NCBI RefSeq assembly: GCF_008693385.1 | Contig: NZ_CP044065.1 | Span: 62,001 to 126,000 of the forward strand | Direction: 5' to 3' | Length of the DNA: 64,000 bases | Source of the DNA: Cupriavidus pauculus | Lineage (GTDB): Bacteria; Pseudomonadota; Gammaproteobacteria; Burkholderiales; Burkholderiaceae | Shown here: positions 32,157-43,084 of the stretch, one piece after another | How the letters are laid out: each line of letters starts with the position of its first letter | Position numbering within the stretch: the stretch's first letter is position 1 | The notes under the pieces: model-generated | What the model saw: only the letters and a program-made list of their open reading frames with translations | Told to the model about the DNA's origin: nothing | Database searches by the model: none | Position numbers and translations under genes: made by a program

Positions 32157-32648
32157 ATGTCACGTGACTGGAACGCCAGTGTCACGGTTGCCGCGGTCAT
32201 CGAGCGCGGCGGCCGCTTCCTGCTGGTCGAAGAGGAAACGCCCGCGGGCCTGCGGCTCAATCAGCCCGCCGGCCATCTCGAAGCGGGCGAGAGCCTGATC
32301 AATGCCGTCATCCGCGAAACGCTCGAGGAGACCGCGCATACGTTCGAGCCGCGCGCGCTCGTCGGCTGCTATATGAGCCGCGGCCTGTCGTCGCGCGACC
32401 AGGGCGATACCACCTATATCCGTTTCGCGTTCACGGGGGACCTCGGCTCGCTCGACTCGGGACGTCAGCTCGATACCGGCATCGTGCGCACGGTGTGGAT
32501 GAGCATCGAGGAATTGCGCGCCTGCCGCGACCGGCATCGCACGCCGCTGCTGCTGGCATGCGTCGAGGACTACGTCGCCGGCAAGCGGTTCGCGCTCGAC
32601 GTGCTCTATACCCACCCGACCGCGGTGGCCACCGAGGTGGCGCCATGA
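32157..32648 (+). CDS. nudJ: NUDIX hydrolase, NudJ type
   Basis: A 163-residue NUDIX protein. The box [20 protein letters not shown] with the following TAHTFEP (about residues 37-63) carries the metal-binding glutamates. In E. coli, NudJ hydrolyses thiamine pyrophosphate precursors and nucleoside phosphates and is next to mnmA, as here. The ATG at 32157 is preferred over an in-frame TTG at 32148. The stop overlaps the mnmA start (ATGA). Confidence 0.88.
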   Translation: MSRDWNASVTVAAVIERGGRFLLVEEETPAGLRLNQPAGHLEAGESLINAVIRETLEETAHTFEPRALVGCYMSRGLSSRDQGDTTYIRFAFTGDLGSLDSGRQLDTGIVRTVWMSIEELRACRDRHRTPLLLACVEDYVAGKRFALDVLYTHPTAVATEVAP

Positions 32649-33724
32649 GCGGACGCCGTGTGGTGGTGGGCATGTCCGGCGGCGTCGACTCGTCGGTCAC
32701 CGCATGGCTGCTCAAGCAGCAGGGTTACGAGGTCATCGGCCTGTTCATGAAGAACTGGGAGGACGACGACGACAGCGAGTACTGCTCCACACGGCAGGAC
32801 TGGCTCGACGTGGCGTCCGTCGCGGACGTGATCGGCGTGGATGTGGAAGCGGTGAACTTCGCGGCCGAATACAAGGACCGCGTGTTCGCGGATTTCCTGC
32901 GCGAGTATTCCGCCGGCCGCACGCCGAACCCCGACGTGCTGTGCAACGCAGAAATCAAGTTCAAGGCGTTTCTCGACCATGCGATGTCGCTGGGCGCGGA
33001 CCTCATCGCCACCGGCCACTATGCGCGCGTGCGGCAGGCCGACAGCGGCCGTTTCGAGCTGCTGAAGGCGTTCGACCATACCAAGGATCAGAGCTACTTC
33101 CTGCACCGGCTGAATCAGGCGCAGCTGTCGCGCACGCTGTTTCCGCTCGGCGAGATCCCGAAGACGCGCGTGCGCGAGATCGCTGCGGATATCGGGCTGC
33201 CCAACGCGAAGAAGAAGGACTCGACCGGCATCTGCTTTATCGGCGAGCGGCCGTTCCGCGATTTTCTGAACCGCTATCTGCCGACGAAGCCGGGTCCGAT
33301 GAAGACCGACGACGGCAGGGTGGTGGGCGAGCATATCGGGCTGGCGTTCTACACGCTGGGACAGCGCAAGGGCATCGGCCTGGGCGGCAGCCGCGATGGC
33401 AGCGGCGATGCATGGTATGTCGCGCGCAAGGACATGGCGAACAACACGCTGTATGTGGTGCAGGGGCACGATCATCCGTGGCTGCTGAGCGCGAAGCTCG
33501 ATGCGGCGGACCTGTCGTGGGTCGCGGGCGAGGCGCCGGAGGCGGGGCTGGAGATTGCCGCGAAGACGCGCTATCGGCAGAGCGATGCGCCGTGCACGGT
33601 GGCCACGGCAAGTGGCGACGCGTTGCAGCTGGCGTTCGCCGAGGCGCAGTGGGCGGTGACGCCCGGGCAGTCCGCCGTGTTGTATGACGGCGAGGTCTGC
33701 CTGGGTGGCGGCATCATCCAGTGA
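32645..33724 (+). CDS. mnmA: tRNA-specific 2-thiouridylase MnmA
   Basis: Adds sulfur to U34 of Lys, Glu and Gln tRNAs. The 359-residue product has the ATP PP-loop SGGVDSS at residues 11-17 and the two catalytic cysteines C100 ([10 protein letters not shown]) and C197 (STGICFIGE). The C-terminal [20 protein letters not shown] motif is normal. It is translationally coupled to nudJ. In E. coli the same block is nudJ-mnmA-hflD-purB; here a divergent GST and two inverted repeats sit between mnmA and purB. Confidence 0.97.
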   Translation: MSGRRVVVGMSGGVDSSVTAWLLKQQGYEVIGLFMKNWEDDDDSEYCSTRQDWLDVASVADVIGVDVEAVNFAAEYKDRVFADFLREYSAGRTPNPDVLCNAEIKFKAFLDHAMSLGADLIATGHYARVRQADSGRFELLKAFDHTKDQSYFLHRLNQAQLSRTLFPLGEIPKTRVREIAADIGLPNAKKKDSTGICFIGERPFRDFLNRYLPTKPGPMKTDDGRVVGEHIGLAFYTLGQRKGIGLGGSRDGSGDAWYVARKDMANNTLYVVQGHDHPWLLSAKLDAADLSWVAGEAPEAGLEIAAKTRYRQSDAPCTVATASGDALQLAFAEAQWAVTPGQSAVLYDGEVCLGGGIIQ

Positions 33725-33726
33725 CG

Positions 33727-33832
33727 GCCGTATCAGGACGATTCTGGCGTCCTTGCGCGGCCTTGCCGTACCACTTGTACTGTCTGCGGCCGCGCGCCTA
33801 GCCAGAACCGCTACGCTTCGCCCTGATACAGC
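33727..33832. repeat. Nested inverted-repeat element after mnmA
   Basis: Four nested arm pairs: GTATCAGG (33730-33737) with CCTGATAC (33822-33829), TTCTGGC (33742-33748) with GCCAGAA (33801-33807), GCGCGGCC (33755-33762) with GGCCGCGC (33788-33795), and GTAC (33768-33771) with GTAC (33777-33780). The arms come in matching order, so the roughly 105 bases can fold as one long interrupted hairpin. It begins 3 bases after the mnmA stop and ends just before the GST stop. No U tract, so it is more than a simple terminator; a dispersed palindromic repeat is likely. Confidence 0.7.
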
Positions 33833-33841
33833 CTTGAAGTC

Positions 33842-34456
33842 TCAGGCGGTCGGCGGGAGCGTATCGAGGAACGACTGCCGTTTCTCGATCTTCTCCTGGA
33901 ACGCGGCGAGCGTCGGATGGCGTTCGCGCCAGGGAATCTCCGGGAACCGGAAATCCAGATAGGCGAGCGCGCAGCCCACGGCCACGTCGGCGAGCGAGTA
34001 GTGGATGCCCGTGCACCACGGCCGGTCGCCGAGGCCGCTGGCCATGGCGACGAGCGCCGCGTCGATCTTGCCGCGCTGGCGCGCCACCCACGTTTCGCTG
34101 CGCTGGCTTTCGCTGCGTTGCGTGGTTTCCACGCGCACGAGCAGCGCGGCGTCGAGCAGGCCATCGGCCAGCGCTTCCCAGCAGCGGACCTCGAGCCGCT
34201 CGCGGCTGCCCTGCGGAATCAGGCGGCTGACCGGCGACAGCGTGTCCGCGTACTCGACGATCACGCGCGAATCGAATACCGCGCCGCCGTCTTCCATGAT
34301 CAGGCACGGCACCTTGCCGAGCGGATTGAACTGGCCGATGGTGGTTTGCGGCGACCAGACGTCCTCCTCGATCATCTGGTAGTCGATCTTCTTCTCCGCC
34401 AGCACCACGCGCACCTTGCGCGCGTAGGGACTGGTCCGGGATGCATACAGCTTCAT
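33842..34456 (-). CDS. Glutathione S-transferase family protein
   Basis: A 204-residue GST. The thioredoxin-like N-domain starts MKLYASRTSPYARKVRVVLA with a Ser at the usual catalytic position, then FNPLGKVPCLIMEDGGAVFD, the cis-Pro and glutathione-binding DS motif. The C-terminal helical domain (residues 85-200) follows. Start chosen at 34454-34456, preceded by GGGGAGAAG. It points toward mnmA and away from purB. The 5' leader contains a perfect 15-bp inverted repeat. Substrate unknown. Confidence 0.92.
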   Translation of the reverse strand: MKLYASRTSPYARKVRVVLAEKKIDYQMIEEDVWSPQTTIGQFNPLGKVPCLIMEDGGAVFDSRVIVEYADTLSPVSRLIPQGSRERLEVRCWEALADGLLDAALLVRVETTQRSESQRSETWVARQRGKIDAALVAMASGLGDRPWCTGIHYSLADVAVGCALAYLDFRFPEIPWRERHPTLAAFQEKIEKRQSFLDTLPPTA

Positions 34457-36138
<1,682 letters not shown>

Positions 36139-36145
36139 TCCGCCG

Positions 36146-37597
36146 CTAAGGCAGATTCCCTTCGCGCGGCAGCCATGCCGCGTCGTCGCCGCCCAGCACC
36201 GGCGTTGGGCGGCGCCAGACCGGCGGGGTCTCGGAGAGGCCCAGCGCCGGTCCCAGCGTGCGAAGCGTCCCGTTCGGGCCCGTCTCCTCCATGTGCCATG
36301 CGCGCAATGCCTCGTCGTCGAGGCGTCCCGGCAGTTCCGCAAATCCCTCCGCCATGCCCTGACGCTGTACGAGCATCGCCGCACCGGCCAGCGCCGTTTG
36401 CACGCGATAGCCGCCGCCGTCGCGCGCGCGTCGCGCGAGCGCCAGCAGCGTCCCGTACGCGGCCAGATAGCCGGTGGTGTAGTCGCATACCGGCGCGAAG
36501 ACGAGCTTCGGCTGGCCTGCTTCGATCGCCCGCCCCTGCGCCTCGCAGACGCCCGTCACGGCCTGCGCAACCTGCTCCCACCCCGCACGGTCCGCCCAGG
36601 GCCCGCCCGAGCCGTAGCAGCTGACCGACACGTGCACGAGCGACGGTTGCAGCGCGCGCAGCGTGGCGTCGTCGAAGCCCAGCGCGGCGAGGGCGCCCGG
36701 CCGGTAGCCATCGACGAGCACATCGGCCTCCGCGACGAGCGTGCGCAGGCGTTGCGCGTCGCCATCGCGGCGCAGGTCGAGGAAGCAGCTGCGCTTGCCG
36801 TGGCTCGTGTCGCGCACGTGCTCGGGGGTCTGCGGCAAATGCTTCGCGGTCACCATCAGCACGTCGGCACCGAGTTCGGCGAGCGTGCGCCCCGCGATCG
36901 GCCCGGCGAGGATGCGCGTGAGGTCGAGCACGCGGATACCGGCCAGCGGCTGCCTGGGCGAGGGCGTCCACGCGGGCGCCGGCGCGGCGACCCCCGCATC
37001 CACGCGGTCCACTTCGACCACGGGGCGGCCCGCCAGATATTGCCCCTGCGGATGGGCCAGCCATTCGTCGCGCGTGCGGATGGTGCCGCCGCACGCGCGC
37101 GCCGCGGCAATCGCGTCTTCGAGCGCATCGGCGTCCCATTGCGCCACTGCCGCGCGCACGGCCTCGGGCGTGCTGTCGCAGCGGAGCACGTCGAGCACGC
37201 GTCGCGAAAGGTGGGGCAGGTTCAGATGCGGCAGGAACCAGCGCCCGTCGCGCGTGCGCCACGGCTGCGTGACCTCGAGCATATGCGCCATGGCCTGCGG
37301 GATCGGCACATGCGCGAACACGCCGCCGGCATCGGGCGCCTGCGTGTAGTCGACGGTGCGCACGGTCGCCGCCGCATGGCGCACGTCGAGCGTCACCGAC
37401 TGGCGGCGGCCCGTGCGGGCGGCCCAGATATCGTTGGCCGCCACGCCCACGGCGGCCAGCACCGCGGCCGTCGTTTCGCCGACGCGGAATGGCGTGGGAT
37501 GGAACGGATCGCGCCCGTGGACCGTGACTTCCCCCGCGCGCGGCGGCGCATCGCCGCGCAGGGTCATGAGTTCCGCGAACGCCGGTATCGTGGCCAT
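36146..37597 (-). CDS. Family III CoA transferase (CaiB/BaiF)
   Basis: A 483-residue protein of the CaiB/BaiF CoA transferase family. GIRVLDLTRILAGPIAGRTL and ELGADVLMVTAKHLPQ near residues 225-262 are the classic family start, followed by DTSHGKRSCFLDLRRDGDAQ and LVDGYRPGALAALGFD. About 220 residues precede that start and contain a further family-like segment, a layout seen in some two-part members. Such enzymes move CoA between organic acids. It is the last gene of a minus-strand operon with SMP-30, Bug and enoyl-CoA hydratase genes. Confidence 0.86.
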   Translation of the reverse strand: MATIPAFAELMTLRGDAPPRAGEVTVHGRDPFHPTPFRVGETTAAVLAAVGVAANDIWAARTGRRQSVTLDVRHAAATVRTVDYTQAPDAGGVFAHVPIPQAMAHMLEVTQPWRTRDGRWFLPHLNLPHLSRRVLDVLRCDSTPEAVRAAVAQWDADALEDAIAAARACGGTIRTRDEWLAHPQGQYLAGRPVVEVDRVDAGVAAPAPAWTPSPRQPLAGIRVLDLTRILAGPIAGRTLAELGADVLMVTAKHLPQTPEHVRDTSHGKRSCFLDLRRDGDAQRLRTLVAEADVLVDGYRPGALAALGFDDATLRALQPSLVHVSVSCYGSGGPWADRAGWEQVAQAVTGVCEAQGRAIEAGQPKLVFAPVCDYTTGYLAAYGTLLALARRARDGGGYRVQTALAGAAMLVQRQGMAEGFAELPGRLDDEALRAWHMEETGPNGTLRTLGPALGLSETPPVWRRPTPVLGGDDAAWLPREGNLP

Positions 37598-37608
37598 CGA
37601 TCAGGCGC

Positions 37609-38529
37609 CTAGGCGTGGGAGAACAGCGGCGCGCCCGCGGCCGGCAGTTCGGCTTCGAGCACGGTGCCGCTGGCCGATTCGGTCAGCACGAGCTTGTTCG
37701 TGCCGGGCCGGAACGCGATATTGGTCACCGTGCCGCCGATCGGACTGCGGATGAAATGCGTGCACCAGCCATGCGCGTCGAGCACGAACGCGCCGCCGAG
37801 GCTCGCATGCGCGACCACGAGGCGGCCCTCGGCATCCATCGCGAGGCCGTCGGGGCCGCTGGTGCCAAAGAACGTCTGGAACGCGCCCGCCTTCGAGACG
37901 GAACCGTCGGGCAGCACCGGCATGCGCCACACCGCATTGGCGCGCGTCGCGGCGACGAACAGAAAGCGCTGCGAGGGATCGAGCACGATGCCGTTGGGAC
38001 TCGGCACGTTCGACAGCAGCAGGTCCATCTGGCCCGAGGGCCGCAGGCGATAGACGCGGCCGGTCGGATCGTGCAGGCCCGTCTGACCCTGGTCGGTGAA
38101 GTAGAGGTTGCCCTCGGCATCGAACGTGAGGTCGTTGATGCCGCGAAAGCTTTCCGAGTTGCGATGCCCGCGCACGACCGTGACATCGCCATGCAAGGGC
38201 TCCACGCGCAGGAGGCCGCAGCGATAGTCCGCCACCCAGAGGCTGCCGTCGCGATGCATCGCGATGCCGTTGGGCCAGCCGGCGGTCTCGGCGAACGCTT
38301 CCCAGCGCAGATCGGGTGCGATACGGAAGATGCGGCCGTGCGGAATGTCGGTGACGAACAGATTGCCCTCGCGGTCGAAGGTCGGCCCCTCGAGAAAGCT
38401 ATCGACGATCTGCCCGGGTTTGTTGGCGTCGGCCCATTCGCTGCGGCGGGCGATGCGCAGCGCGTCGGGCATGCGCGTCAGCACGCGTGCCTCGATGATT
38501 TGCGGGGGCGTGAAATTGACGTTCCACAT
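37609..38529 (-). CDS. SMP-30/gluconolactonase family protein
   Basis: A 306-residue six-bladed beta-propeller protein. Repeats such as FLEGPTFDREGNLFVTDIPH, WPNGIAMHRDGSLWVADY and NDLTFDAEGNLYFTDQG match the SMP-30/LRE family, which hydrolyses lactones using a divalent metal. The likely metal ligands are the Glu in EGPTFD and the Asn in PSPNGIVLD. It starts 11 bp upstream of the CoA transferase gene and belongs to the same operon. The lactone substrate is not known. Confidence 0.85.
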   Translation of the reverse strand: MWNVNFTPPQIIEARVLTRMPDALRIARRSEWADANKPGQIVDSFLEGPTFDREGNLFVTDIPHGRIFRIAPDLRWEAFAETAGWPNGIAMHRDGSLWVADYRCGLLRVEPLHGDVTVVRGHRNSESFRGINDLTFDAEGNLYFTDQGQTGLHDPTGRVYRLRPSGQMDLLLSNVPSPNGIVLDPSQRFLFVAATRANAVWRMPVLPDGSVSKAGAFQTFFGTSGPDGLAMDAEGRLVVAHASLGGAFVLDAHGWCTHFIRSPIGGTVTNIAFRPGTNKLVLTESASGTVLEAELPAAGAPLFSHA

Positions 38530-38565
38530 GTCGCGGATCCTCTTTCGGTCTACAGTCTTCTGGCT

Positions 38566-39561
38566 TCAGTCTGCCTTGATGTTCGCGGCCTTGATGACCG
38601 CGCCCCAGCGCGTGATCTCGTCGTTCAGCAGCTTCGTGGCCTGGGCGGGCGTGCTGCCCACCGGGTCAAGCCCCTGATCCTGCAGGCTCTTGCGAATCTC
38701 CGGCGTGTTGACCGCGTCCACCATTTCCTTGTTCAGCTTGTCGATGACCGGTTGCGGAGTGCCCGCCGGCACCGAGAATCCGACCCAGAACTTCATGACC
38801 ATCCTGGGCATGCCGACCTCGGGCGCGGCCGGCACGTCGGGCAGCACCGGCGAGCGCGTGTCGTTGGCGAGCATCAGCGCGCGCACCTTGCCGCTCTTGA
38901 TATAGGGAAGGGCGGTCGGCAGCGAGGTGATCAGCGCCTGCACCTGTCCGCCCATCAGGTCCTGCATCGCGGCCCCCGCGCCGCGGTACGGCACGTGCAC
39001 GAGGTTCACGCCGGCGAGGTTGTTGAACAGCGCGCCGCCGAGGTGGGTATTGGTACCGTTGCCGCCGGAGCCGTAGTAGTACTTGCCGGGGTTGGCCTTG
39101 GCCAGCGCGATGAACTCCTGCACGGTCTTCGCGGGCACGCTCGGATGGACCACGAGCACGTGCGGCATGGCCGCGGCTACCGTCACCATCTGGAACGCCT
39201 TGTGCGGATCGAACGGCAGCTTGGGCAGCAGCGTGGCCGCGATCGCATACGACATCTCCGTCGTGAGCATCGTGTAGCCATCGGGCGCCGCGCGTGCGAC
39301 CGTGCCCCAGCCGATGACGCCGCCGCCGCCCGTGCGGTTGTCGACGAGCGCGCTGGTGCCGCGCGCGCTCATGCCCGTGGCGACGAGCCGTGCGACGAGG
39401 TCCGTGGAGCCGCCCACCGAGAACGGCACGATGATCGTGATTGGCTTGGAAGGAAAGGCGTCGGCCGCGAACGCGGGGGGCACCGAGGTGGCGCCCATGG
39501 CCGCGGCGATGAGCGTGGCGCAGGTACGGAGGAAGCGTCGACGGGGGATGCTGCGTGGCAT
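38566..39561 (-). CDS. Bug-family periplasmic solute-binding protein (tripartite tricarboxylate transporter type)
   Basis: A 331-residue exported protein. The signal region (residues 1-32) has a twin-arginine-like RRRFLR motif before a hydrophobic stretch ending PPAFA. The mature part has FPSKPITIIVPFSVGGSTD, DNRTGGGGVIGWGTVARA and APDGYTML, signatures of Bug/TctC proteins, which bind carboxylates. No TctAB membrane genes are nearby, as is common for the many orphan Bug genes of Burkholderiales. The binding target is presumably tied to the adjacent CoA pathway. Confidence 0.92.
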   Translation of the reverse strand: MPRSIPRRRFLRTCATLIAAAMGATSVPPAFAADAFPSKPITIIVPFSVGGSTDLVARLVATGMSARGTSALVDNRTGGGGVIGWGTVARAAPDGYTMLTTEMSYAIAATLLPKLPFDPHKAFQMVTVAAAMPHVLVVHPSVPAKTVQEFIALAKANPGKYYYGSGGNGTNTHLGGALFNNLAGVNLVHVPYRGAGAAMQDLMGGQVQALITSLPTALPYIKSGKVRALMLANDTRSPVLPDVPAAPEVGMPRMVMKFWVGFSVPAGTPQPVIDKLNKEMVDAVNTPEIRKSLQDQGLDPVGSTPAQATKLLNDEITRWGAVIKAANIKAD

Positions 39562-39637
39562 GTTGTCTCCTGATGCAGGGTCGGTGCCTGCGCATGCTCT
39601 ATGGCATGTCGCATGGGTGATGAGTAAAAAGGGGGGA

Positions 39638-40447
39638 CTAGGTGCCCTGGCCGCGATGGCGGCCGCCCGCGTTGGAATGCGCGAGGCCCGCCGGCGTGAG
39701 CCCCGCCGGCGTGAGGCCCGCCGATGCCGCGGCCGTGCGTTCGCGAATGCGCGCGTTGACGGTCTGGCCATAGTCCATGGCTTCGCGCCAGCGCGTGATC
39801 TCGGCCGGAATCTTCTCCAGCGCGGCCTTCGTTTCGGCGAGCGCGACCGCGTCGAAGCCGGCCAGCCGCACGGCGAGTTCGGCCGCGCGCGCATCGAGCT
39901 GCGCCGGCGGAACGACCTCGTTCACGAGGCCCCAGTCCGCGGCGGTCGCGGCATCGATGCGTTCGGTGGTCAGCAGCAGCCAGGCCGCGCGTTTGCGCGT
40001 GAGCAGCAGTTGCGAGGTCGGGCCGGCCATGCTCGCGTAATTGGCAAAGCCGATCTCGGGACAGCCTAGCGCGGCCGTGGACGACGCGATGGCGAGGTCG
40101 CAGCTGTTGACGAGCGTGACACCGCCGCCCAGCGCCAGGCCGTTGACGGCCGCGATGAAGATGGCCGGATGCGCGCGCATGGCGAGGTTGAGTTCGATGG
40201 CTTCCTGGCCCGCAAGATCGGGTGCGCCCGCGGCGCGCTCTTCCTCGCGTTCACGCAGGTCGAGGCCCGCGCAGAAACTGGCGCCCGTGCCCGTCAGCAC
40301 GATCGCGCGCGTGTCGCCCCGAAGATTCGCCAGCGCGGCCGCCAGCGCATGGCGCGTGGCGCGGTCCAGCGCGTTGCGCCGCGCTTCGCGGTCGATGCGA
40401 ATCACGGCCCAGCCGGCGTGGCGGGTCACCCGGACGGTCTCGTCCAT
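39638..40447 (-). CDS. Enoyl-CoA hydratase/isomerase family protein
   Basis: A 269-residue crotonase-fold protein. The oxyanion-hole segments are GASFCAGLDLRE near residues 55-66 and NGLALGGGVTLVNSCDLAIA near residues 100-119; CPEIGFANYA follows with the Glu in a position often catalytic. The last 30 residues hold a repeated LTPAGLTPAGLAH tail of low complexity. It is the first gene of the four-gene operon and is preceded by a palindromic operator candidate. Confidence 0.88.
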   Translation of the reverse strand: MDETVRVTRHAGWAVIRIDREARRNALDRATRHALAAALANLRGDTRAIVLTGTGASFCAGLDLREREEERAAGAPDLAGQEAIELNLAMRAHPAIFIAAVNGLALGGGVTLVNSCDLAIASSTAALGCPEIGFANYASMAGPTSQLLLTRKRAAWLLLTTERIDAATAADWGLVNEVVPPAQLDARAAELAVRLAGFDAVALAETKAALEKIPAEITRWREAMDYGQTVNARIRERTAAASAGLTPAGLTPAGLAHSNAGGRHRGQGT

Positions 40448-40781
40448 CGTGCGTCTCCTGCAAGGGTCTGTCTCGGTCCGCGCGTCTGTCGGCGCAGCCG
40501 TCCGCTCGTCGTTGGTTAATATGTTCTATAAGTCGGAACAACGTTCGAACTATCATCCGGCTGCGTTTGGCGCGTGTCAAGACGGGTCGATGCCGATGGC
40601 GCCGCAACGTGGAGGTGACGGGTGGCGGCTGCGACATCCGGTCACATCAAATCATTTGAACAACTTAATGAAGTTCGGACTTTCAAGCCGCACGCCGGTC
40701 CCCCAATAATGCGAGAATCGCTGGCGCAGCAAGTAGCCGGCCGCACAACAAGACCCCCCTCGAGCAGAAAGGGATGCATTC
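40448..40781. promoter_or_regulatory. 334-bp divergent region between the hydratase operon and cytochrome b561
   Basis: Holds TGTTC (40522-40526) and GAACA (40536-40540) as an inverted repeat with a 9-bp spacer, followed by the 8-bp palindrome GTTCGAAC at 40543-40550. The arrangement overlaps a weak promoter for the minus-strand operon. A possible -10 (AATAAT at 40705-40710) serves cytochrome b561. Nothing else is recognised. Confidence 0.5.
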
Positions 40782-41360
40782 ATGAATTCGACGAAGGTGC
40801 TACACGCAACCGCGACGCCGGGCGCCGTGACCCGCTACACCGCGACTGCGATCGGTTTCCACTGGCTGATTGCCTTCGGCATCTTCACCGCGTTTGGCCT
40901 CGGCCTGTACATGACCGGCATTCCCGGTTTCACGCCGACCAAGCTCAAGCTGTTCTCGTGGCACAAATGGCTGGGCGTGACGATTTTCGCGCTGGCCGTG
41001 CTGCGCGTCATCTGGCGCGCCACGCATGCGGCGCCGCCGGTCGCGGCGGGTACGCCCGCATGGCAGGCACGCGCCGCCGCGGGCGCCCATCATCTGCTGT
41101 ACGTGCTGATCCTCGTGGTACCGGTGACGGGCTATCTCTATAGCTGCGCCGCCGGCGTGCCCGTGGTGTATCTGGGCCTGTGGAAGCTGCCGATGCTGAT
41201 CGAGCCCGGCGACACGGCCAAGGTCGTGCTTCAGACCGCCCATATCTGGCTCAACTACACGATGGCGGCGATCGTCGTCGTGCATGCGCTGGCCGCCATC
41301 AAGCATCAGGTCATCGACCGCGATGGCACGCTGGCCCGCATGCTGCCGTTTCTTCGTTGA
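40782..41360 (+). CDS. Cytochrome b561-type membrane protein
   Basis: A 192-residue di-heme membrane protein with four hydrophobic helices. RYTATAIGFHWLIAFGIFTA (residues 18-37) contains the first conserved His; further His residues are in FSWHKWLGV, GAHHLLYVLI and VVHALAAIKHQ. Such proteins move electrons between quinol and acceptors such as superoxide. It is immediately upstream of two YceI genes, a common trio in beta-proteobacteria. Confidence 0.92.
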   Translation: MNSTKVLHATATPGAVTRYTATAIGFHWLIAFGIFTAFGLGLYMTGIPGFTPTKLKLFSWHKWLGVTIFALAVLRVIWRATHAAPPVAAGTPAWQARAAAGAHHLLYVLILVVPVTGYLYSCAAGVPVVYLGLWKLPMLIEPGDTAKVVLQTAHIWLNYTMAAIVVVHALAAIKHQVIDRDGTLARMLPFLR

Positions 41361-41386
41361 GCGTTTTCCCAAGCAAGGAGTTGCAG

Positions 41387-41977
41387 ATGACAAGCATCAC
41401 CCGCCGCGGCATGCGTCCGCTCGTCACCGGTGTGGCAGCCCTGGCGGCCGCCGCGTCGCTCGCCTCGGTCGCCGGACTCGCGTGGGCGCAGGTGGATACG
41501 GCCAAGAGCGCCGTCACCGCGACCGCGCGCCAGATCGGCGTGCCGATGGAAGGCAAGTTCAAGAAGTTCGATGCGACCGTCGACTTCGATCCCAACAAGC
41601 TTGCGACGTCCTCGGCCAAGATCGAGATCGACGTGGCCAGCTTCGAGATCGGCGACGCCGAGACCAGCAAGGAGGTCAAGGGCCGCGAGTGGTTCGACGC
41701 TGCGAAATTTCCGAAGGCAACGTTCCAGTCGACGAGCATCAAGAGCAGCGGCGCGGGCAAGTTCGACGTGGCCGGCAAGCTGACCATCAAGGGCAAGACC
41801 GTTGACGTGGTGGTACCGGCGACCTATCGCCAGGACGCCGCGGGGCAAGTGTTCGATGGCGTGCTGCCGATCAAGCGCACCGCCTTCAACATCGGCGAGG
41901 GCGAGTGGAAGGACACTTCCGTCGTCGCCGACGATGTACAAATCAAGTTCCATATCGTGACGGCGAAGAAGGGCTGA
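41387..41977 (+). CDS. YceI-family periplasmic protein (first of two)
   Basis: A 196-residue exported protein. A signal peptide (residues 1-34, ending LAWA) precedes a lipocalin-like YceI domain: TAKSAVTATARQIGVPMEGK, FDATVDFDPNKLATSSAKIE and the C-terminal DDVQIKFHIVTAKKG. YceI proteins bind isoprenoid-type lipids such as polyprenyl groups and are induced at high pH. A GGAG ribosome site lies just before the ATG. It forms a probable operon with cytochrome b561 and the next YceI gene. Confidence 0.9.
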   Translation: MTSITRRGMRPLVTGVAALAAAASLASVAGLAWAQVDTAKSAVTATARQIGVPMEGKFKKFDATVDFDPNKLATSSAKIEIDVASFEIGDAETSKEVKGREWFDAAKFPKATFQSTSIKSSGAGKFDVAGKLTIKGKTVDVVVPATYRQDAAGQVFDGVLPIKRTAFNIGEGEWKDTSVVADDVQIKFHIVTAKKG

Positions 41978-42044
41978 CAGGGCTGATGCCCGCCTGCCTT
42001 CGTCCCGACCTTTCCATCCCTGAACCTATTCGCGAGAATCTTCT

Positions 42045-42635
42045 ATGCAAATGCGTACCCTGACCGCATCCCTCGTCGCCGTTGCGGCCGCTTCCGCAAC
42101 GTTCGTGGCCTCGGCCGCGCCGACCACGTACAACCTCGACCCGACGCACACGTACCCGAGCTTCGAGACCGACCACCTGGGCGGCCTGTCGGTGTGGCGC
42201 GGCAAGTTCGACAAGTCCAGCGGCGTCGTCACGCTGGACCGCGCGGCCAAGGCCGGCACCGTCGAGGTCAAGATCGACGCCGCGTCGGTGGACTTCGGCA
42301 ACAGCAAGCTGAACGAGCACGTGAAGGGTCCCGAGATGTTCGACGTGCAGGCGTTCCCGGACGCCGTGTACAAGGGCAAGTTCTCGAAGTTCAAGGGTGA
42401 CGTGCCGACCGAAGTCGACGGCGTGCTGACGCTGCGCGGCGTGTCGAAGCCCGTGAAGCTGGAGATTCATCAGTTCAAGTGCATCGAGCATCCGATGCTC
42501 AAGCGCGAAGTGTGCGGCGCCGATGCGTCGGGCACGTTCAACCGCGCGGACTTCGGCGTGGACTACGGCGCGAAGTACGGCTTCAAGCAGGACGTCAAGC
42601 TCGCCATCCAGGTGGAAGGCGTGAAGGCGGACTAA
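42045..42635 (+). CDS. YceI-family periplasmic protein (second of two)
   Basis: A 196-residue paralogue of the preceding protein. Signal peptide residues 1-22 (ending ASA), then [20 protein letters not shown] and [20 protein letters not shown], which match the classic YceI lead better than the first copy does. [20 protein letters not shown] shows the conserved Cys-containing loop. Sequence identity to the first copy is low, so they diverged long ago. It is followed by a GC-rich hairpin. Confidence 0.92.
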   Translation: MQMRTLTASLVAVAAASATFVASAAPTTYNLDPTHTYPSFETDHLGGLSVWRGKFDKSSGVVTLDRAAKAGTVEVKIDAASVDFGNSKLNEHVKGPEMFDVQAFPDAVYKGKFSKFKGDVPTEVDGVLTLRGVSKPVKLEIHQFKCIEHPMLKREVCGADASGTFNRADFGVDYGAKYGFKQDVKLAIQVEGVKAD

Positions 42636-43084
42636 CCGGTCCTGCCTGGTCATACACCGCGCGGGCCCCCGCGCGGTGCGCCGCAACCCTGCCCGCGGCA
42701 GGGTCGGCCCCGATCGGAGGCATCTCGCCCTCGATCGGTTTGAATGCCCATCTCCGGTGCGTGGCCACCGACCTCGGGCATACCCCACCAATTACGGTAT
42801 CGGCGCGGTTGTACGACCGGCGAGAGCCACAGTACAATGGGTCGCCGCAGTCTCACCTCTCCGGGAACCGCTTCCGGGAATCGCTTCCCTTTCGCGCTTC
42901 CCTGTTTGCGTCCCTATTCGCATCCTAACCGCATAACAACCGGTCGCGCGCATACGACATGAGCCTTGGCTGCATTCCCTGATTCCGGTCACCCGCCGCG
43001 AGACCTCTTGCCCGAGCTGTACCCGGCCTGCCGTTCGCGGCGCCCTGGCGCGCAGCGTTTTTCGGATTTCCCTGGCGCGATACC
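42636..43084. promoter_or_regulatory. 449-bp region upstream of phcB
   Basis: Begins with a perfect GC-rich hairpin ACCGCGCGGG/CCCGCGCGGT (42656-42677), probably the end of the YceI transcript. TTGTAC (42809-42814) and GTACAA (42832-42837) form an inverted repeat that contains a TACAAT -10 (42833-42838), a plausible phcB promoter about 240 bp before the start. No convincing gene is seen. Confidence 0.5.

Noticed and set aside
42636..43084. A small gene or structured RNA upstream of phcB
   Set aside because: Short frames here have poor starts and no family resemblance; only a hairpin and a promoter-like dyad could be supported.
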